This document shows positions 1 through 9,072 of a DNA stretch of 64,000 nucleotides, one piece after another (the first letter of the stretch is position 1; each line of letters starts with the position of its first letter). Below the pieces are notes generated by a model that saw nothing but the letters and a program-made list of their open reading frames with translations, was not told the DNA's origin and did no database searches. Location of the stretch: positions 1 to 64,000 of the forward strand of contig NZ_LSGW01000088.1 of assembly GCF_001643305.1 (NCBI RefSeq), written 5' to 3'. The DNA comes from Aeromonas salmonicida subsp. salmonicida. GTDB lineage: Bacteria > Pseudomonadota > Gammaproteobacteria > Enterobacterales > Aeromonadaceae. The translations under genes were made by a program, and so were the position numbers.

Positions 1-5
1 TAGGA

Positions 6-2345
6 TCAGTTATTTAGATTTAATTGACTCGTCAGTTCATTGCTACTTGTCGGGGCATCTTCCAGATGAGACGTCAAGAAGGCGCGTGAAAAGCTTGAGC
101 TGTTACTCAGCACCACAAATATTGCAGCGCGACTATTATTGCTTGCCTGACTCTCAACGGCATGTAAGCAGGTCTGCAAATCACTCCCCGGCCACCAGTT
201 ACTGATTGGTGTTGTGGCGCCCGCAGTGAAGAAATTCGATATATTTCCGTAACCTGGCTTCTGAATATTGGCAAAGTTATAAATCTTGCCATTTCTTGGA
301 GAGGTTACCAATGCCCCTGGCTGAGTATAAATCGGGTTATCATGATCAGCGATACTTGGGACGTAATCCCAATCGGTATTCATGGTCTTTGCATCAAATG
401 CACATACCATAGTTCGCTTCCAGTAACTGGATACCCGGCAAATATATGCACCAAGGTCTTCATACTCAAGCCCCCGTGGCTTAATATATTCGTTGGTATA
501 TCTCGCGATCGGGGTAGGCTTGATATCTTCTTTTTTTAGTAACGTGTAGAGCCACTGGGCAATGGCCACCACTATGCCTATCACCGCAATAATAATCCCC
601 AAGGGGCCGGCAATGGCAAGCCCCATAAAAGAGGCAATGGCGACGCCCAACGCCACCGTGGCGACCAGCATGTTGATTGCCGCAAATATAATATCCCCAA
701 TATCCCCGCCCTCGACAGCCTGATATAGGTTATACGCTGCCAAGGCCGCCCCCAGCGCTGCCAATCCAACAAAACATATATTGATAACCCGTGTAATATT
801 TTGAGTGGCGAGAAACATCTTGCTGGCTATCTGCCGCTCTATCACATTCGTGAGATGCTCGCCTTTGGCTGCAAGGTTGCTCAAAAACTGACTGAATTTC
901 CCCATATTAATGGCTATGCTATTTATGATTCCTTCACCATTGCCATAAATAAACATGGTCACTTTATCAAGGAACCGACCGAGCTGGATCACATTCAGTA
1001 CCGTATCAAAAAGGGCGGCCCCCAACTCCATCAAAGGAACAGGGTTGCTCCACTCCTCCCGCTCGGTCGCCGTCAACCAGGTAAAGTTGCCTACTCCCAG
1101 CAACAAGGTGAACACGGAAAGGAATGAATCTGTGGAGAAGGCAGCGGGAGCCACACCGGAGAAGGCTGTGGGAGCCACACTGCCCGTCGCCCCTGCCAGA
1201 CTGGGGTACTTATTAAGAATACGCCGCTGGGCATCCCCATACTGCAAGGTGCTCGTTCTCAAGCTCATATTATTCAGTTCATTCCAGAAACTATCTGGGC
1301 TATTGCTGTTGAAAAAATTGCTCCAGAAGGTGCGCTGAGTACCGCTTTCATTTCTCAGCAAGGTCACCACATCATCGAAATTTCTCCTGTTGGCCAGGAC
1401 TGTGTATTTCTCGCTTTGGTGACCCCAGCTCATGTTCATGGCAAACCCGCTGTAAACAGAACCCGCCATGGTGCGTTCAAATGTTTTCAGCTCATCCTCG
1501 GTGATGCGACGACCGGATGAAATATTGAGTGCCCTTACTTTATTGATGGTGTTATACACTTTCCACATCGCTTTTTCAAACGATGAGCCCGATCCCAGAT
1601 ACTCCTGAACTTTAAAAGAACTGATCAGTTCGTCTAACACCTCATTCTTGGAGTAGTGTTCGATAAGTTGACGAGCCCAACTTTCCCCCCCTGCTTTGTA
1701 GGTGGTTAACTTTCCATTTTGACAATAATGGATGGCGACAGAGTATAGCTGATCGATAATCTCTTTAAATTGCGCTCCCTTTTCTGCTTGCTTAATATTC
1801 GCATTTACCTTAACCATATCCCAAGAGTTATAAAGCTTCCGGTCAGCCACAGTGACATTAGTTTGCTTGCTATATGAGTGTTGCAGCAAGCCACTTACAT
1901 ATTCAACCATGTTGTCAGTAAAATAGCGTCGATTGCTGGTGAAAATGGCGTTAACCGAGTTGATGCCATCACTCATTGTCAGCACCTTATCATTAGGCTT
2001 CATGCCAGCGCCCAAGTCTGCACTTAATGTGCCGTTCTGATACTGGAATTCGAAATTCATTAACTCTTGAAACATCACTTGGGCAAGATATTGAGCTTCA
2101 TCAGTTTCTTGTACAAAATTGACCCGATTCGAATCAACGGTGGGCTGGTTAGACGCCATCACGTAAAAGTCGATCTCATCCAGTTCAGCGAAAGTGCCAC
2201 TATTCAGGATAGAAATGGCGGCCTTCACCGGGGCAGGAAAAACACTGCTCGCAGCCAAGCCAAGCAATGACATGGAAGAGAAAGTGAGAAAGTCGCGACG
2301 ACCCTGTGAAACTTCACGATGAATAATCTCTGAAAGTTTTTTCAT
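6..2345 (-). CDS. Large Tat-exported protein of unknown function with a hydrophobic multi-helix segment
   Basis: I do not recognise this 779-residue protein. The N-terminus carries a twin-arginine signal: GRRDFLTF around residues 15-22, then a hydrophobic stretch ending near PVKA at residue 42, so export to the periplasm by the Tat system is predicted. Residues 43-510 are mostly polar. Residues about 520-542 and 552-604 form very hydrophobic, Gly/Ala-rich segments (two to three potential membrane helices), followed by a polar C-terminal domain of about 175 residues with a few Cys. A buried hydrophobic hairpin between soluble domains resembles pore-forming or membrane-inserting proteins, but that is only an analogy. 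The ATG at 2345 was preferred over the in-frame ATG at 2399 because an AGAGA sequence precedes it and the Tat signal then has a normal length. The gene is clearly more AT-rich than the rest of the window, suggesting horizontal acquisition. Confidence 0.75.
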   Translation of the reverse strand: MKKLSEIIHREVSQGRRDFLTFSSMSLLGLAASSVFPAPVKAAISILNSGTFAELDEIDFYVMASNQPTVDSNRVNFVQETDEAQYLAQVMFQELMNFEFQYQNGTLSADLGAGMKPNDKVLTMSDGINSVNAIFTSNRRYFTDNMVEYVSGLLQHSYSKQTNVTVADRKLYNSWDMVKVNANIKQAEKGAQFKEIIDQLYSVAIHYCQNGKLTTYKAGGESWARQLIEHYSKNEVLDELISSFKVQEYLGSGSSFEKAMWKVYNTINKVRALNISSGRRITEDELKTFERTMAGSVYSGFAMNMSWGHQSEKYTVLANRRNFDDVVTLLRNESGTQRTFWSNFFNSNSPDSFWNELNNMSLRTSTLQYGDAQRRILNKYPSLAGATGSVAPTAFSGVAPAAFSTDSFLSVFTLLLGVGNFTWLTATEREEWSNPVPLMELGAALFDTVLNVIQLGRFLDKVTMFIYGNGEGIINSIAINMGKFSQFLSNLAAKGEHLTNVIERQIASKMFLATQNITRVINICFVGLAALGAALAAYNLYQAVEGGDIGDIIFAAINMLVATVALGVAIASFMGLAIAGPLGIIIAVIGIVVAIAQWLYTLLKKEDIKPTPIARYTNEYIKPRGLEYEDLGAYICRVSSYWKRTMVCAFDAKTMNTDWDYVPSIADHDNPIYTQPGALVTSPRNGKIYNFANIQKPGYGNISNFFTAGATTPISNWWPGSDLQTCLHAVESQASNNSRAAIFVVLSNSSSFSRAFLTSHLEDAPTSSNELTSQLNLNN
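1134..1181. repeat. 24-bp tandem duplication inside the Tat-protein gene
   Basis: Two adjacent 24-bp units differ at only three positions. On the coding strand they encode the near-repeat SVAPTAF / GVAPAAF just before the hydrophobic part of the protein. The reading frame is kept, so this is a small in-frame expansion. Confidence 0.85.
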
Positions 2346-2399
2346 ATAATATATCTCTATCCGTGCTCTATGGTTTTCCAGATTGCTCAGTTTCTTCAT

Positions 2400-2947
2400 A
2401 CAATAGCCGGGCAGGTCATATCATAATGACTGAGCATATGAGTGTTTTTAGGGTGACAGGTAAAAACAGGTAACCACATCAGCATAATTAATACGTAAGT
2501 GGCAACTACGCTACTGATATTTATAAAACAAAAGAAAATATAGATAATTAAAGCTACAGCAATCCAGCCACGCATCCTTGTTTGTATATTTTACAACCTA
2601 CCTTCATATTCTCATTTGAGTCAAACATCAATAATGAGGTCAAACCAAAAAATGCTACCCGTTAGACAAAAACAGACTTTATTGCGGGAAAATTTGTAAC
2701 AAGATATTGCGAAGGAAAAACCGCTTGAAAACAGGACTTCCCCCCAGGTCCGGTATTGGGTCAATGCTGCGGCATTGCTTGAAAAATCAGCGTAGCGTTT
2801 CCCCGAGACCAAAGGCTCCCGGGCACGCCTTCACCCATCCGGTTGCAAGGACGCGGAGCTCAGCCTCTGATGACAATGAAGGGGAAGGAAAAGGAAGAGA
2901 GGAAGCCAGATATAAAGAAGAAAGATTGCGTGCTCTGTCTTGATAAC
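2400..2947. other. AT-rich intergenic region, no supported gene
   Basis: About 550 bases without a credible gene. The part up to about 2720 is strongly AT-rich and must carry the promoter of the Tat-protein gene, but no convincing -35/-10 pair stands out. From about 2720 onward the composition rises toward that of the core genome, which may mark the edge of an acquired segment. No direct repeats or integrase remnants were seen at the boundary. Confidence 0.6.
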
Positions 2948-2977
2948 AAAACGGCAGCCTGAAGGCTGCCGTTTTTT
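2948..2977. terminator. Bidirectional rho-independent terminator
   Basis: A perfect stem (ACGGCAGCC / GGCTGCCGT) with a TGAA loop is flanked by an A-run on the left and a T-run on the right. It starts three bases past the stop of the minus-strand acetyltransferase gene. Confidence 0.85.
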
Positions 2978-2979
2978 GC

Positions 2980-3489
2980 TCATTGTTCTTCGGGGATCTC
3001 GTCAAACAGGGGGTGGTAGAGCACTTCGCCAGCCATGCCAGCCAGGCCGCCTTCCTGCAGCTCCATCGCCAGAAAGCAGTCGGCGGGAACTTCATAGATG
3101 CAGTGCAGACCGAACTCGCTGGCGGGACGAAAACCGAAGCGACCGTAGTAGGTCGGATCGCCGAGCACCACCACCGCCTTCCAGTCCATCTCCAGCGCCG
3201 TATCCAGCCCCTCACGCACCAGATCCGAGCCGATACCCTGCCCCTGCCAGTCCGGATGGACGGCAACAGGCGCCAGACCGAGCCAGGGCCCTTCCATGCC
3301 GTTAATGGTGATCGGGCTCAGCATCAGGTGCCCCATGAACTCGTACTCTTCCTCTTCGACCATGGTCACCACGGCAGCGCCACATTCGCGCAGGCGGTTG
3401 ACCAGTTCGGCCTCATCGGAACGGCCAAAGGCGGCGCTCACCAGTTCATAGACCGGCAGCATATCGCCGGGGCGCTCGGTTCTCAGCAT
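2980..3489 (-). CDS. yhbS: GNAT-family N-acetyltransferase, YhbS-like
   Basis: A 169-residue single-domain GNAT acetyltransferase, expected to move an acetyl group from acetyl-CoA to an unknown amine. The acetyl-CoA binding motif is seen as VAVHPDWQGQGIGSDLV (about residues 76-92), followed by the characteristic VVVLGDPTYYGRFGF (about 107-121), which is typical of the E. coli YhbS group. Length fits that family. The start is supported by GAGGAG nine bases upstream. It stands alone, with its own terminator just downstream. The substrate cannot be read from the sequence. Confidence 0.85.
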   Translation of the reverse strand: MLRTERPGDMLPVYELVSAAFGRSDEAELVNRLRECGAAVVTMVEEEEYEFMGHLMLSPITINGMEGPWLGLAPVAVHPDWQGQGIGSDLVREGLDTALEMDWKAVVVLGDPTYYGRFGFRPASEFGLHCIYEVPADCFLAMELQEGGLAGMAGEVLYHPLFDEIPEEQ

Positions 3490-3521
3490 ACCGCGTTACT
3501 CCTCGTACAGCAGAGCGGGCA

Positions 3522-5160
3522 TTATTCCACAAAGTGCCGGTCGGCCTGAGCACCTTTGTCCAGAAATGGGAGGGTGGACTCAGGAAAGCGAGCCGCAAGC
3601 AGCCGCAGTACCCCTTGCAAGGCCACCGGCGTCATGGCCGTGATGGCCTCACCGTAGGCCGCGAACAGCTCGGCATCGTCCTGTTCCAGCCGTGCCAGAG
3701 CAAGCTCAGGCCCCTGATGCCAGCGCCCGGCCAGCTCATCGACAAGCTCTGGCAGCTCCACCAGCAGCCAGAGCTGATGATAACGCCCCGCGACCGAAGC
3801 CCCATCAAGGCCCCCTGCCGCGGGAAGGCCGGCGCGACGCGCCATCTTGTCAATCCAGTCGAGCCGCTGCTGCCGCTGCGTGCGGGTGAGCAGGACGGGC
3901 CCCTGGCGCAGCAGACTGGTCAGTTGCAGCAGGCAGGCAGGCAAGCCCCTGCTCGTCCCTGTCTTTTAGCAGCAAGCCACCCAGCAGATGCAACTGCTCG
4001 GGCTCGACCTGCTCCAGCTGACTGAGCGGATGGTACACAATGTCGAACAGGGCCCCATCATAGGGTGCTGCACCTGGCAAGGTGGGTATGCACTTGTCAT
4101 CCAGAAACAGGGTGAGCTGAAACGAGCCGTCATGACCCAACCCGGCCTGTGCATCGGCACCATGCAAAATAGCCACGGCCACCCGCTCGTTCGCCAGCCA
4201 GGGCGCCAGTTGCTGCATCACTGGCTCGGGCAGGGGGATGGCCCTGTCCAGTCGCCAATAGCTCACCTCGCACGGCTGCTGGGCAGTTCGGGCGCGCAGC
4301 CCGCGATAGTGCATGCCGAGTTTGGCCATCACCCGACCGGAGGCGAGGTTGCCCGGCATATGACGGGCGATCAACGCCGGCAGTTGCAAGATGTCGAACG
4401 CAAATGACTTGACCAGCTGCGCAGCCCGGGTAGCCAGCCCCCGGTTCTGCCAGGGAACACCGACCCACCAGGCCAGCTCGCCGTTCCAGTGCAGCGAAAT
4501 CACCCCGACCAGCGGGGCCACTTCAACCCCCTGCGGCAGCGTCATGGCCCAGCTCCAGCCCAGCCCCAGCGCGCCCTTGCGCCCACTGCTGGCGAGCCAG
4601 TCACGGGCGCCTTCCGGCGGGTAAGGGTGAGGAATATTGAGGGTATAGCGGGAGAGCGCCTCATCGCTGCAGTAGCGCACCACCTCGGCCTCGTCGTCGG
4701 CCAGCAATGGCCGCAACACCAGGGGGCTGCCAGAGGGTGACGCCAGAGCGGATTCACGCAGCAGGGGCACGGTCAAGCGGCGGGCAAGCAGGCGCTTGAG
4801 CACGGCGCCCATGTCGTCATCCGCGGTCAGCACCAGATCGGCCCCGAGCGGCCCCAGGGTGAGCAGGCCGCTCTCCTTGGCCAGGGTCAGCAGAGAGGGG
4901 GACGCGCTGATCAGGATCTGGCGGCTGGGATCGACATAGGGATCCGCGCTCAGATCGCCGTCGAGCCAGGCCGCCAGCAGCCCGCTGGCGGACAAGATGC
5001 CATCAGGGGGGCAGCCAGACCAGAGATCAGCCCCCTGCCCCAGATGGAATTCGCTCTCTTTGCACAGCAGCAGTTTCCAGCAATGACCCTGCCGCTGCCA
5101 GGCTTGCAGCACAGGAGACCAATGGGGTTGCCACAGCGCCCGCTCGATAAGCAGCTCCAT
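3522..5160 (-). pseudogene. Multidomain RimJ-type acetyltransferase with C-terminal nucleotidyltransferase-like domain, frameshifted
   Basis: The reading frame from the ATG at 5160 encodes an N-terminal region of about 160 residues (possibly HAD-like, uncertain), a RimJ/RimL-type GNAT domain (LVLRPLLADDEAEVVRYC then WWVGVPWQNRGLATRAA), and the start of a domain resembling antibiotic-type nucleotidyltransferases (AVAILHG..., TLFLDD). It then runs out of frame at a TGCCTGCCTGCC tract at 3931-3942. The natural continuation (CLLQLTSLLRQGPVLLTRTQR...) is found one base further on and runs to 3522. Removing one TGCC unit restores a single protein of about 544 residues. As sequenced, the product loses its last 130 or so native residues. 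Upstream, the frame is open back into the broken gst gene, so the true start is not certain. Confidence 0.7.
3931..3942. repeat. Tetranucleotide repeat (AGGC)3 at the frameshift point
   Basis: Three tandem AGGC units (TGCC on the coding strand) lie exactly where the acetyltransferase frame is lost. Two units would put both halves in the same frame. This fits slipped-strand gain of one unit, or a sequencing error. Confidence 0.8.
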
Positions 5161-5763
5161 CAGCTTGCCTGACAGGCTCAGGTGACGGGGGTGAGCCTCG
5201 AGGCGGGCGATCCAGGCCTGGATGGCAGGCCAGCCCTGCAAGGAGAAGATCCCCTCCTCCACCACATGGGTGTAAGCATAGAGAGTCATGTCGGCGATGG
5301 TCGGCGTTTACCCGCACAGGTAGGGACTCTGTTTCAGCTGCTGCTCCATCACCGCCAACGCCTGCTCGCCACCGGCCTTGAGGCCATCGAGCCGTGCCTC
5401 CTGAGATTCCGGCCGCCCCAGATAGTGGACGATGAAGCGCGCCACGGCTATGTAGGGCTCGTGGCTGTACTGCTCGAAGAACAGCCACTTGAGCACCTCG
5501 GCCTGCTGGCGGGGATCTGCCGGCCAGAGCGTGGAGCCCTGCGCCAGATAGAAGAGGATGGCGTTGGATTCCGCCAACGTATCCCCTTCATCGATGGCCA
5601 GCACGGGGATCTTGCCGTTGGGGTTCATGGCCAGAAAGGCCGGGGTTTGGGTGTCACCTGCCTGGATATCCACCGGTACCCAGGTCAGAGGCAGCTCGAG
5701 CCAACGGGCCAGCAGCCACACCTTGTAACAGTTGCCGGATCTCAGGTCGCCATACAGACGCAT
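5161..5763 (-). pseudogene. Glutathione S-transferase family protein, interrupted by an in-frame TAA
   Basis: The N-terminal thioredoxin-like domain (MRLYGDLRSGNCYKVWLL, and NPNGKIPVLAIDEG, DTLAESNAIL with the glutathione-binding ES) and most of the helical domain are intact up to YLCG. A TAA at 5308-5310 then interrupts the frame. Immediately after it the same frame reads TPTIADMTLYAYTHVV, the usual conserved continuation of this family. One base change (from CAA or GAA) would explain it. The truncated 151-residue product lacks the final helices. No stop codon now separates the gst remnant from the following acetyltransferase, so the end given here (before the ATG at 5160) is a judgement. 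Confidence 0.75.
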
Positions 5764-5810
5764 ACAGACTCCTTGTCAGCGCAGGAGATTGAACGGGATA
5801 AAACAGACTC

Positions 5811-6449
5811 TCAGGGTGCCAGCCGCTCTATGTGCCAGCCATCTCCCTCGCGGGTGTAGTAGAAGCGATCGTGCAGGCGATGCTCGCCCCCCTGCCAGAA
5901 CTCTACCGTGTCGATCACCACCCGATAGCCGCCCCAGAAGCTCGGCAGCGGCACTTCGCCATTGGCAAACTTCTGCTTGAGCTCGAGGAACTTGGCCTCC
6001 AGCACGCCGCGGGCCGAGATGCGGGTCGACTGCTTGGAGACCCAGGCAGCTATCTGGCTATCCTTGGGGCGACTGTGGAAGTACTTCATCACCTCGAAGG
6101 TGCTCATCTTCTCCACCCGGCCGGTGACGTGCACCTGGCGATCCAGAGTATGCCAGGGGAAGAGCAGACTGATGCGGGGATTACCTTCCAGCTGGTGTGC
6201 CTTGCGGCTGCCCATGTTGGTGTAGAACACCATGCCCTGGGCATCGTAGTGTTTGAGCAGTACGGTGCGCTGCCAGGGTTGCCCCTCGGCATCCACGGTC
6301 GCCACTACCATGGCGGTGGGATCGGTCAACTTGGCCTCGCAGGCCTGGGCCAGCCACTTCTCGAACAGGGCCAGGGGGTCGGCCGGCAGATCGGCCCGGT
6401 GCAATCCGCCCCGGGTGTATTCACGGCGCAGATCAGCCACATCCATCAT
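5811..6449 (-). CDS. pdxH: Pyridoxamine 5'-phosphate oxidase
   Basis: FMN-dependent oxidase that converts pyridoxine or pyridoxamine 5'-phosphate to pyridoxal 5'-phosphate, the last step of vitamin B6 synthesis and salvage. The 212-residue protein has the family hallmarks: [23 protein letters not shown] at the N-terminus, [18 protein letters not shown] and [19 protein letters not shown] in the FMN-binding barrel, and the conserved C-terminal RLHDRFYY...RLAP. The start at 6449 is supported by AAGGA eight bases upstream. A longer open frame runs into the lipoprotein terminator and is not credible. It is transcribed as a single gene. Confidence 0.95.
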
Positions 6450-6555
6450 CTTGATTTTCCTTCTCTCTTTTTGCCGCCGATGCGGCCATGCGTGCTGGCA
6501 TTGTGCGACGAGCACGCCATGGGTACAAGCCTCGGGGCGGTCAAATGCCAGCGCC

Positions 6556-6588
6556 AAAAAAGAAAGGGAGGCTTGCGCCTCCCCTTTT
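6556..6588 (-). terminator. Rho-independent terminator after the lipoprotein gene
   Basis: Read on the minus strand, GGGAGGC-GCAA-GCCTCCC is followed by a T-rich tail. It lies 23 bases after the lipoprotein stop and separates the protease-lipoprotein unit from pdxH. Confidence 0.8.
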
Positions 6589-6610
6589 CTGCCCACACCC
6601 GGCTGCGGAC

Positions 6611-6934
6611 TTATTGCTTGCCGACAGCCGATGGACAATGGGCCAGCATGCGCTGGTTATACTCGGCCGCATAGGCCCTCAGCCTGGCCTGAGCCTCTTC
6701 CTGACCGGGTCTGATGACATCTCCCAGTCCATCGAGGTAGCGTACGCCACAACGCGCCTTGGCGGCTTCCTGCTCACTTGCCGCAATGCCGGGCGCCACT
6801 TCTCCGCGCCCGGCCCGCACAATCAGCCGGTAATCCTGCCTGGCAAGGCTGGCGCTGACCGTCTGCTCCAGCGTCTCGGCATCCGCCTGACATCCACCAA
6901 GCAGAGCAAGCAGCAGCAAGCCTGCCAGCCTCAT
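6611..6934 (-). CDS. Small predicted lipoprotein
   Basis: A 107-residue protein with a lipoprotein signal peptide ([15 protein letters not shown], lipobox LGGC with Cys15). The mature part is about 92 residues, helical and charged, with three further Cys that may form disulfides. I do not recognise a family. Its ATG overlaps the stop of the upstream metalloprotease gene (ATGA), so the two are probably translationally coupled and may act in the same process at the cell surface. Confidence 0.8.
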
Positions 6935-8862
6935 GCCCGCCTCCTTTGCCAGCCGAACAGGGCCAGCGCCAGTGCCCAGAAGCCAAGAGAACCACCGCCA
7001 CCACCACCCGAGCTGCCGCCACTTTGCGCGACCGGCAATTTGAGCGGGCTGATGGCGAAGAAGATGTTGTCGCTACAGGCCACCTTCAGCCTGACGCTGC
7101 TAGTGAGGTTGGTCGGCAGAGTCACGGTAGCCGAGCCACTGTTGGGCTGGCTGCTGGCCAGGGTCGACCAGTTTGCCCCTTCATCCTGAGTCACGAACAG
7201 GTCTACCTTGCTGCAGTTGATAGGCGCAGCATGGGTGCCAGCCACATCCCAACTGACGGCCTGGCTGGCCCCCGGCGTCACCGTCACGCCCAACGGACTG
7301 GTCAGGCGGAAGGCGCTGCCGGTGTTGACTACCTGCACCTTCATATCATCGCTGGCGACGCCGCCCTGGCCATCACGCACAGTGAGCCGGAAGTTGAGCT
7401 CCCGGTTGGTAGTGGGCCAGGCCTCGCCCTTGGCCAGGGTACCGGTCAGCAGGGAGGGCAAGCTTGGCAGGATCCGCTCCGGCGAGCTGGTGGGCGAGAC
7501 GAACCGGAACAGCGGGCGGGTACCATCGTCGATCATGTCGAGGGTACTGCTGGACTCTGTGCCCAGATCGATCTGCTCCCAGGTGTAGGTCAGGGGATCC
7601 TTGTCCAGATCCGCCCCTGCCCCTCTGAGCACAAAAGGGACATTGGCAGGAATGGCGTAATTGGCACCCGCTGCGGCCTGAGGTGCGTTGTTGCTGAGGC
7701 TCAGTGTGGTGCCACAGGTCGGCACAGTGGCCATGTGCGCCCGCATCTGCTCGATGGATTTGCTGTGGAAATAGGGATCACCTTGCCGCTGGATGTTTTC
7801 ATCCCCACAGATACCGGCATAAGCCATGATGGAAGTGCCGCTGCCCGGTTCCCAGGCCTGATTGGCTACCCGGTTGCCACCGCCGCAACTGTTGGTGGTA
7901 CCGTTGAAGGTGTGGTCGGCACCGAACTGGTGGCCGATTTCGTGTGCCACATAGTCGATAAAGAAGGCATCTCCCACTGGGTTGGATGAGCCTGTCATGC
8001 CGTTCGATTTGGTGGCAGTACAGAGCACCCCCAATCCGGCCAGACCACCACCGCCGGTATTGACCACATGACCTATGTCGAATGGCCCCAGCGCCCCGCT
8101 AGGCAAGGTCTGCGCAGTGGCCTGTACCAGGCCGTTGACATTGAAATCCGTGGCGTCATTGCCGCTGGCCAGCTGGAACTCGGCCCCCACGTCGCGCTGA
8201 TATACCTCGTTCACCCGGTTGAGCAAGGTGGCAATCGCTCCCATGGTCAAGACCTTGGAGCCACCGTGGAACTGGGTATACTCTCCGGCTGCCGAGATGG
8301 CTATGGTATAGCGCTTGCGCTCGTTGCCATCCACCTGCACCTTGCGGGCCAGGGTGTTGGCGTCATGACCGATCACCTTGTCGGCCTCCTCTTCCAGCCG
8401 GCTGTAGGCATCCTGCTGGTAGTAGACGGCATAGCCTTCGGCATTGGGCAGCGGATCGACGAACACCATCTTGCCCTGATGGCTGAACATGGCGTGGAAG
8501 CCCTGCGGACCAAGATCAAAACGGCCCGTCTCTACCGGCGCAGCCGGATTATGACCCTTGAAGGTCAGGATATCGGGATACTTGACGGCAAGATCGGCGG
8601 GCAGCAGGTCATAGGCCTGCAGCGCGAAGGTCACTTCCCCCCCGTCAGGCAGGGGCAAGGTCAGCTGGCGTCCCCCGGCCTGCAGTCCGGCAAAGTAATC
8701 GAGGGGCACCTTGGCCACTCGAAACTGGTTCGCCCGCACGTCATAACCGTCAGTCACCGTGGCGCGCGCCGCCACAGTGCTCCACTCCTTGGCCGCAAGG
8801 CCACCAGAGCTCATCAGGCTGGCCACAACCAGCGCCAGGGGCGAATATTTCATCAACTGCAT
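6931..8862 (-). CDS. Secreted reprolysin-like zinc metalloprotease with GlyGly-CTERM anchor
   Basis: A 643-residue exported metalloprotease. A Sec signal peptide occupies about residues 1-24. Residues 307-317 are HEIGHQFGADH, the metzincin zinc site (three His plus catalytic Glu), and SIMAYAG with Met346 is the Met-turn. Beyond residue about 430 there are Ig/PKD-like segments. The last 28 residues form a GlyGly-CTERM signal: a Gly/Ser-rich stretch, a hydrophobic helix (LGFWALALALFGW) and terminal QRRRA. In Vibrio and Aeromonas such tails are processed by rhombosortase and mark type II secreted, surface-linked proteins. The start at 8862 was chosen because AAGGA sits eight bases upstream and gives a clean signal peptide. 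The substrate is unknown. Confidence 0.88.
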   Translation of the reverse strand: MQLMKYSPLALVVASLMSSGGLAAKEWSTVAARATVTDGYDVRANQFRVAKVPLDYFAGLQAGGRQLTLPLPDGGEVTFALQAYDLLPADLAVKYPDILTFKGHNPAAPVETGRFDLGPQGFHAMFSHQGKMVFVDPLPNAEGYAVYYQQDAYSRLEEEADKVIGHDANTLARKVQVDGNERKRYTIAISAAGEYTQFHGGSKVLTMGAIATLLNRVNEVYQRDVGAEFQLASGNDATDFNVNGLVQATAQTLPSGALGPFDIGHVVNTGGGGLAGLGVLCTATKSNGMTGSSNPVGDAFFIDYVAHEIGHQFGADHTFNGTTNSCGGGNRVANQAWEPGSGTSIMAYAGICGDENIQRQGDPYFHSKSIEQMRAHMATVPTCGTTLSLSNNAPQAAAGANYAIPANVPFVLRGAGADLDKDPLTYTWEQIDLGTESSSTLDMIDDGTRPLFRFVSPTSSPERILPSLPSLLTGTLAKGEAWPTTNRELNFRLTVRDGQGGVASDDMKVQVVNTGSAFRLTSPLGVTVTPGASQAVSWDVAGTHAAPINCSKVDLFVTQDEGANWSTLASSQPNSGSATVTLPTNLTSSVRLKVACSDNIFFAISPLKLPVAQSGGSSGGGGGGSLGFWALALALFGWQRRRA

Positions 8863-9072
8863 CTTTTTAGTCCTTTTAAATGCACTCAGCTGAACAACCA
8901 TCGGCATCATTTTCCTGCTGGTCCGATTAGTCCAGCGCCATCGTCTGTACATTCCCCGAATGGGGAGTGTTGCGCCAACCCTGTCTAACCCCTATCATTG
9001 CGCGGATTTATCAGTTTTAGAACCGCGCTCGATAGGGAGGCGGTTCATCTTTATCTGGCCAAGGTTAATCTC

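Noticed and set aside
275-3000. Prophage or transposon at the AT-rich left end
   Set aside because: No integrase, transposase, terminal repeats or tRNA gene was found; only the composition is suggestive.
5832-6674. 280-codon open frame opposite pdxH
   Set aside because: Antisense to a well-conserved enzyme with no recognisable domain.
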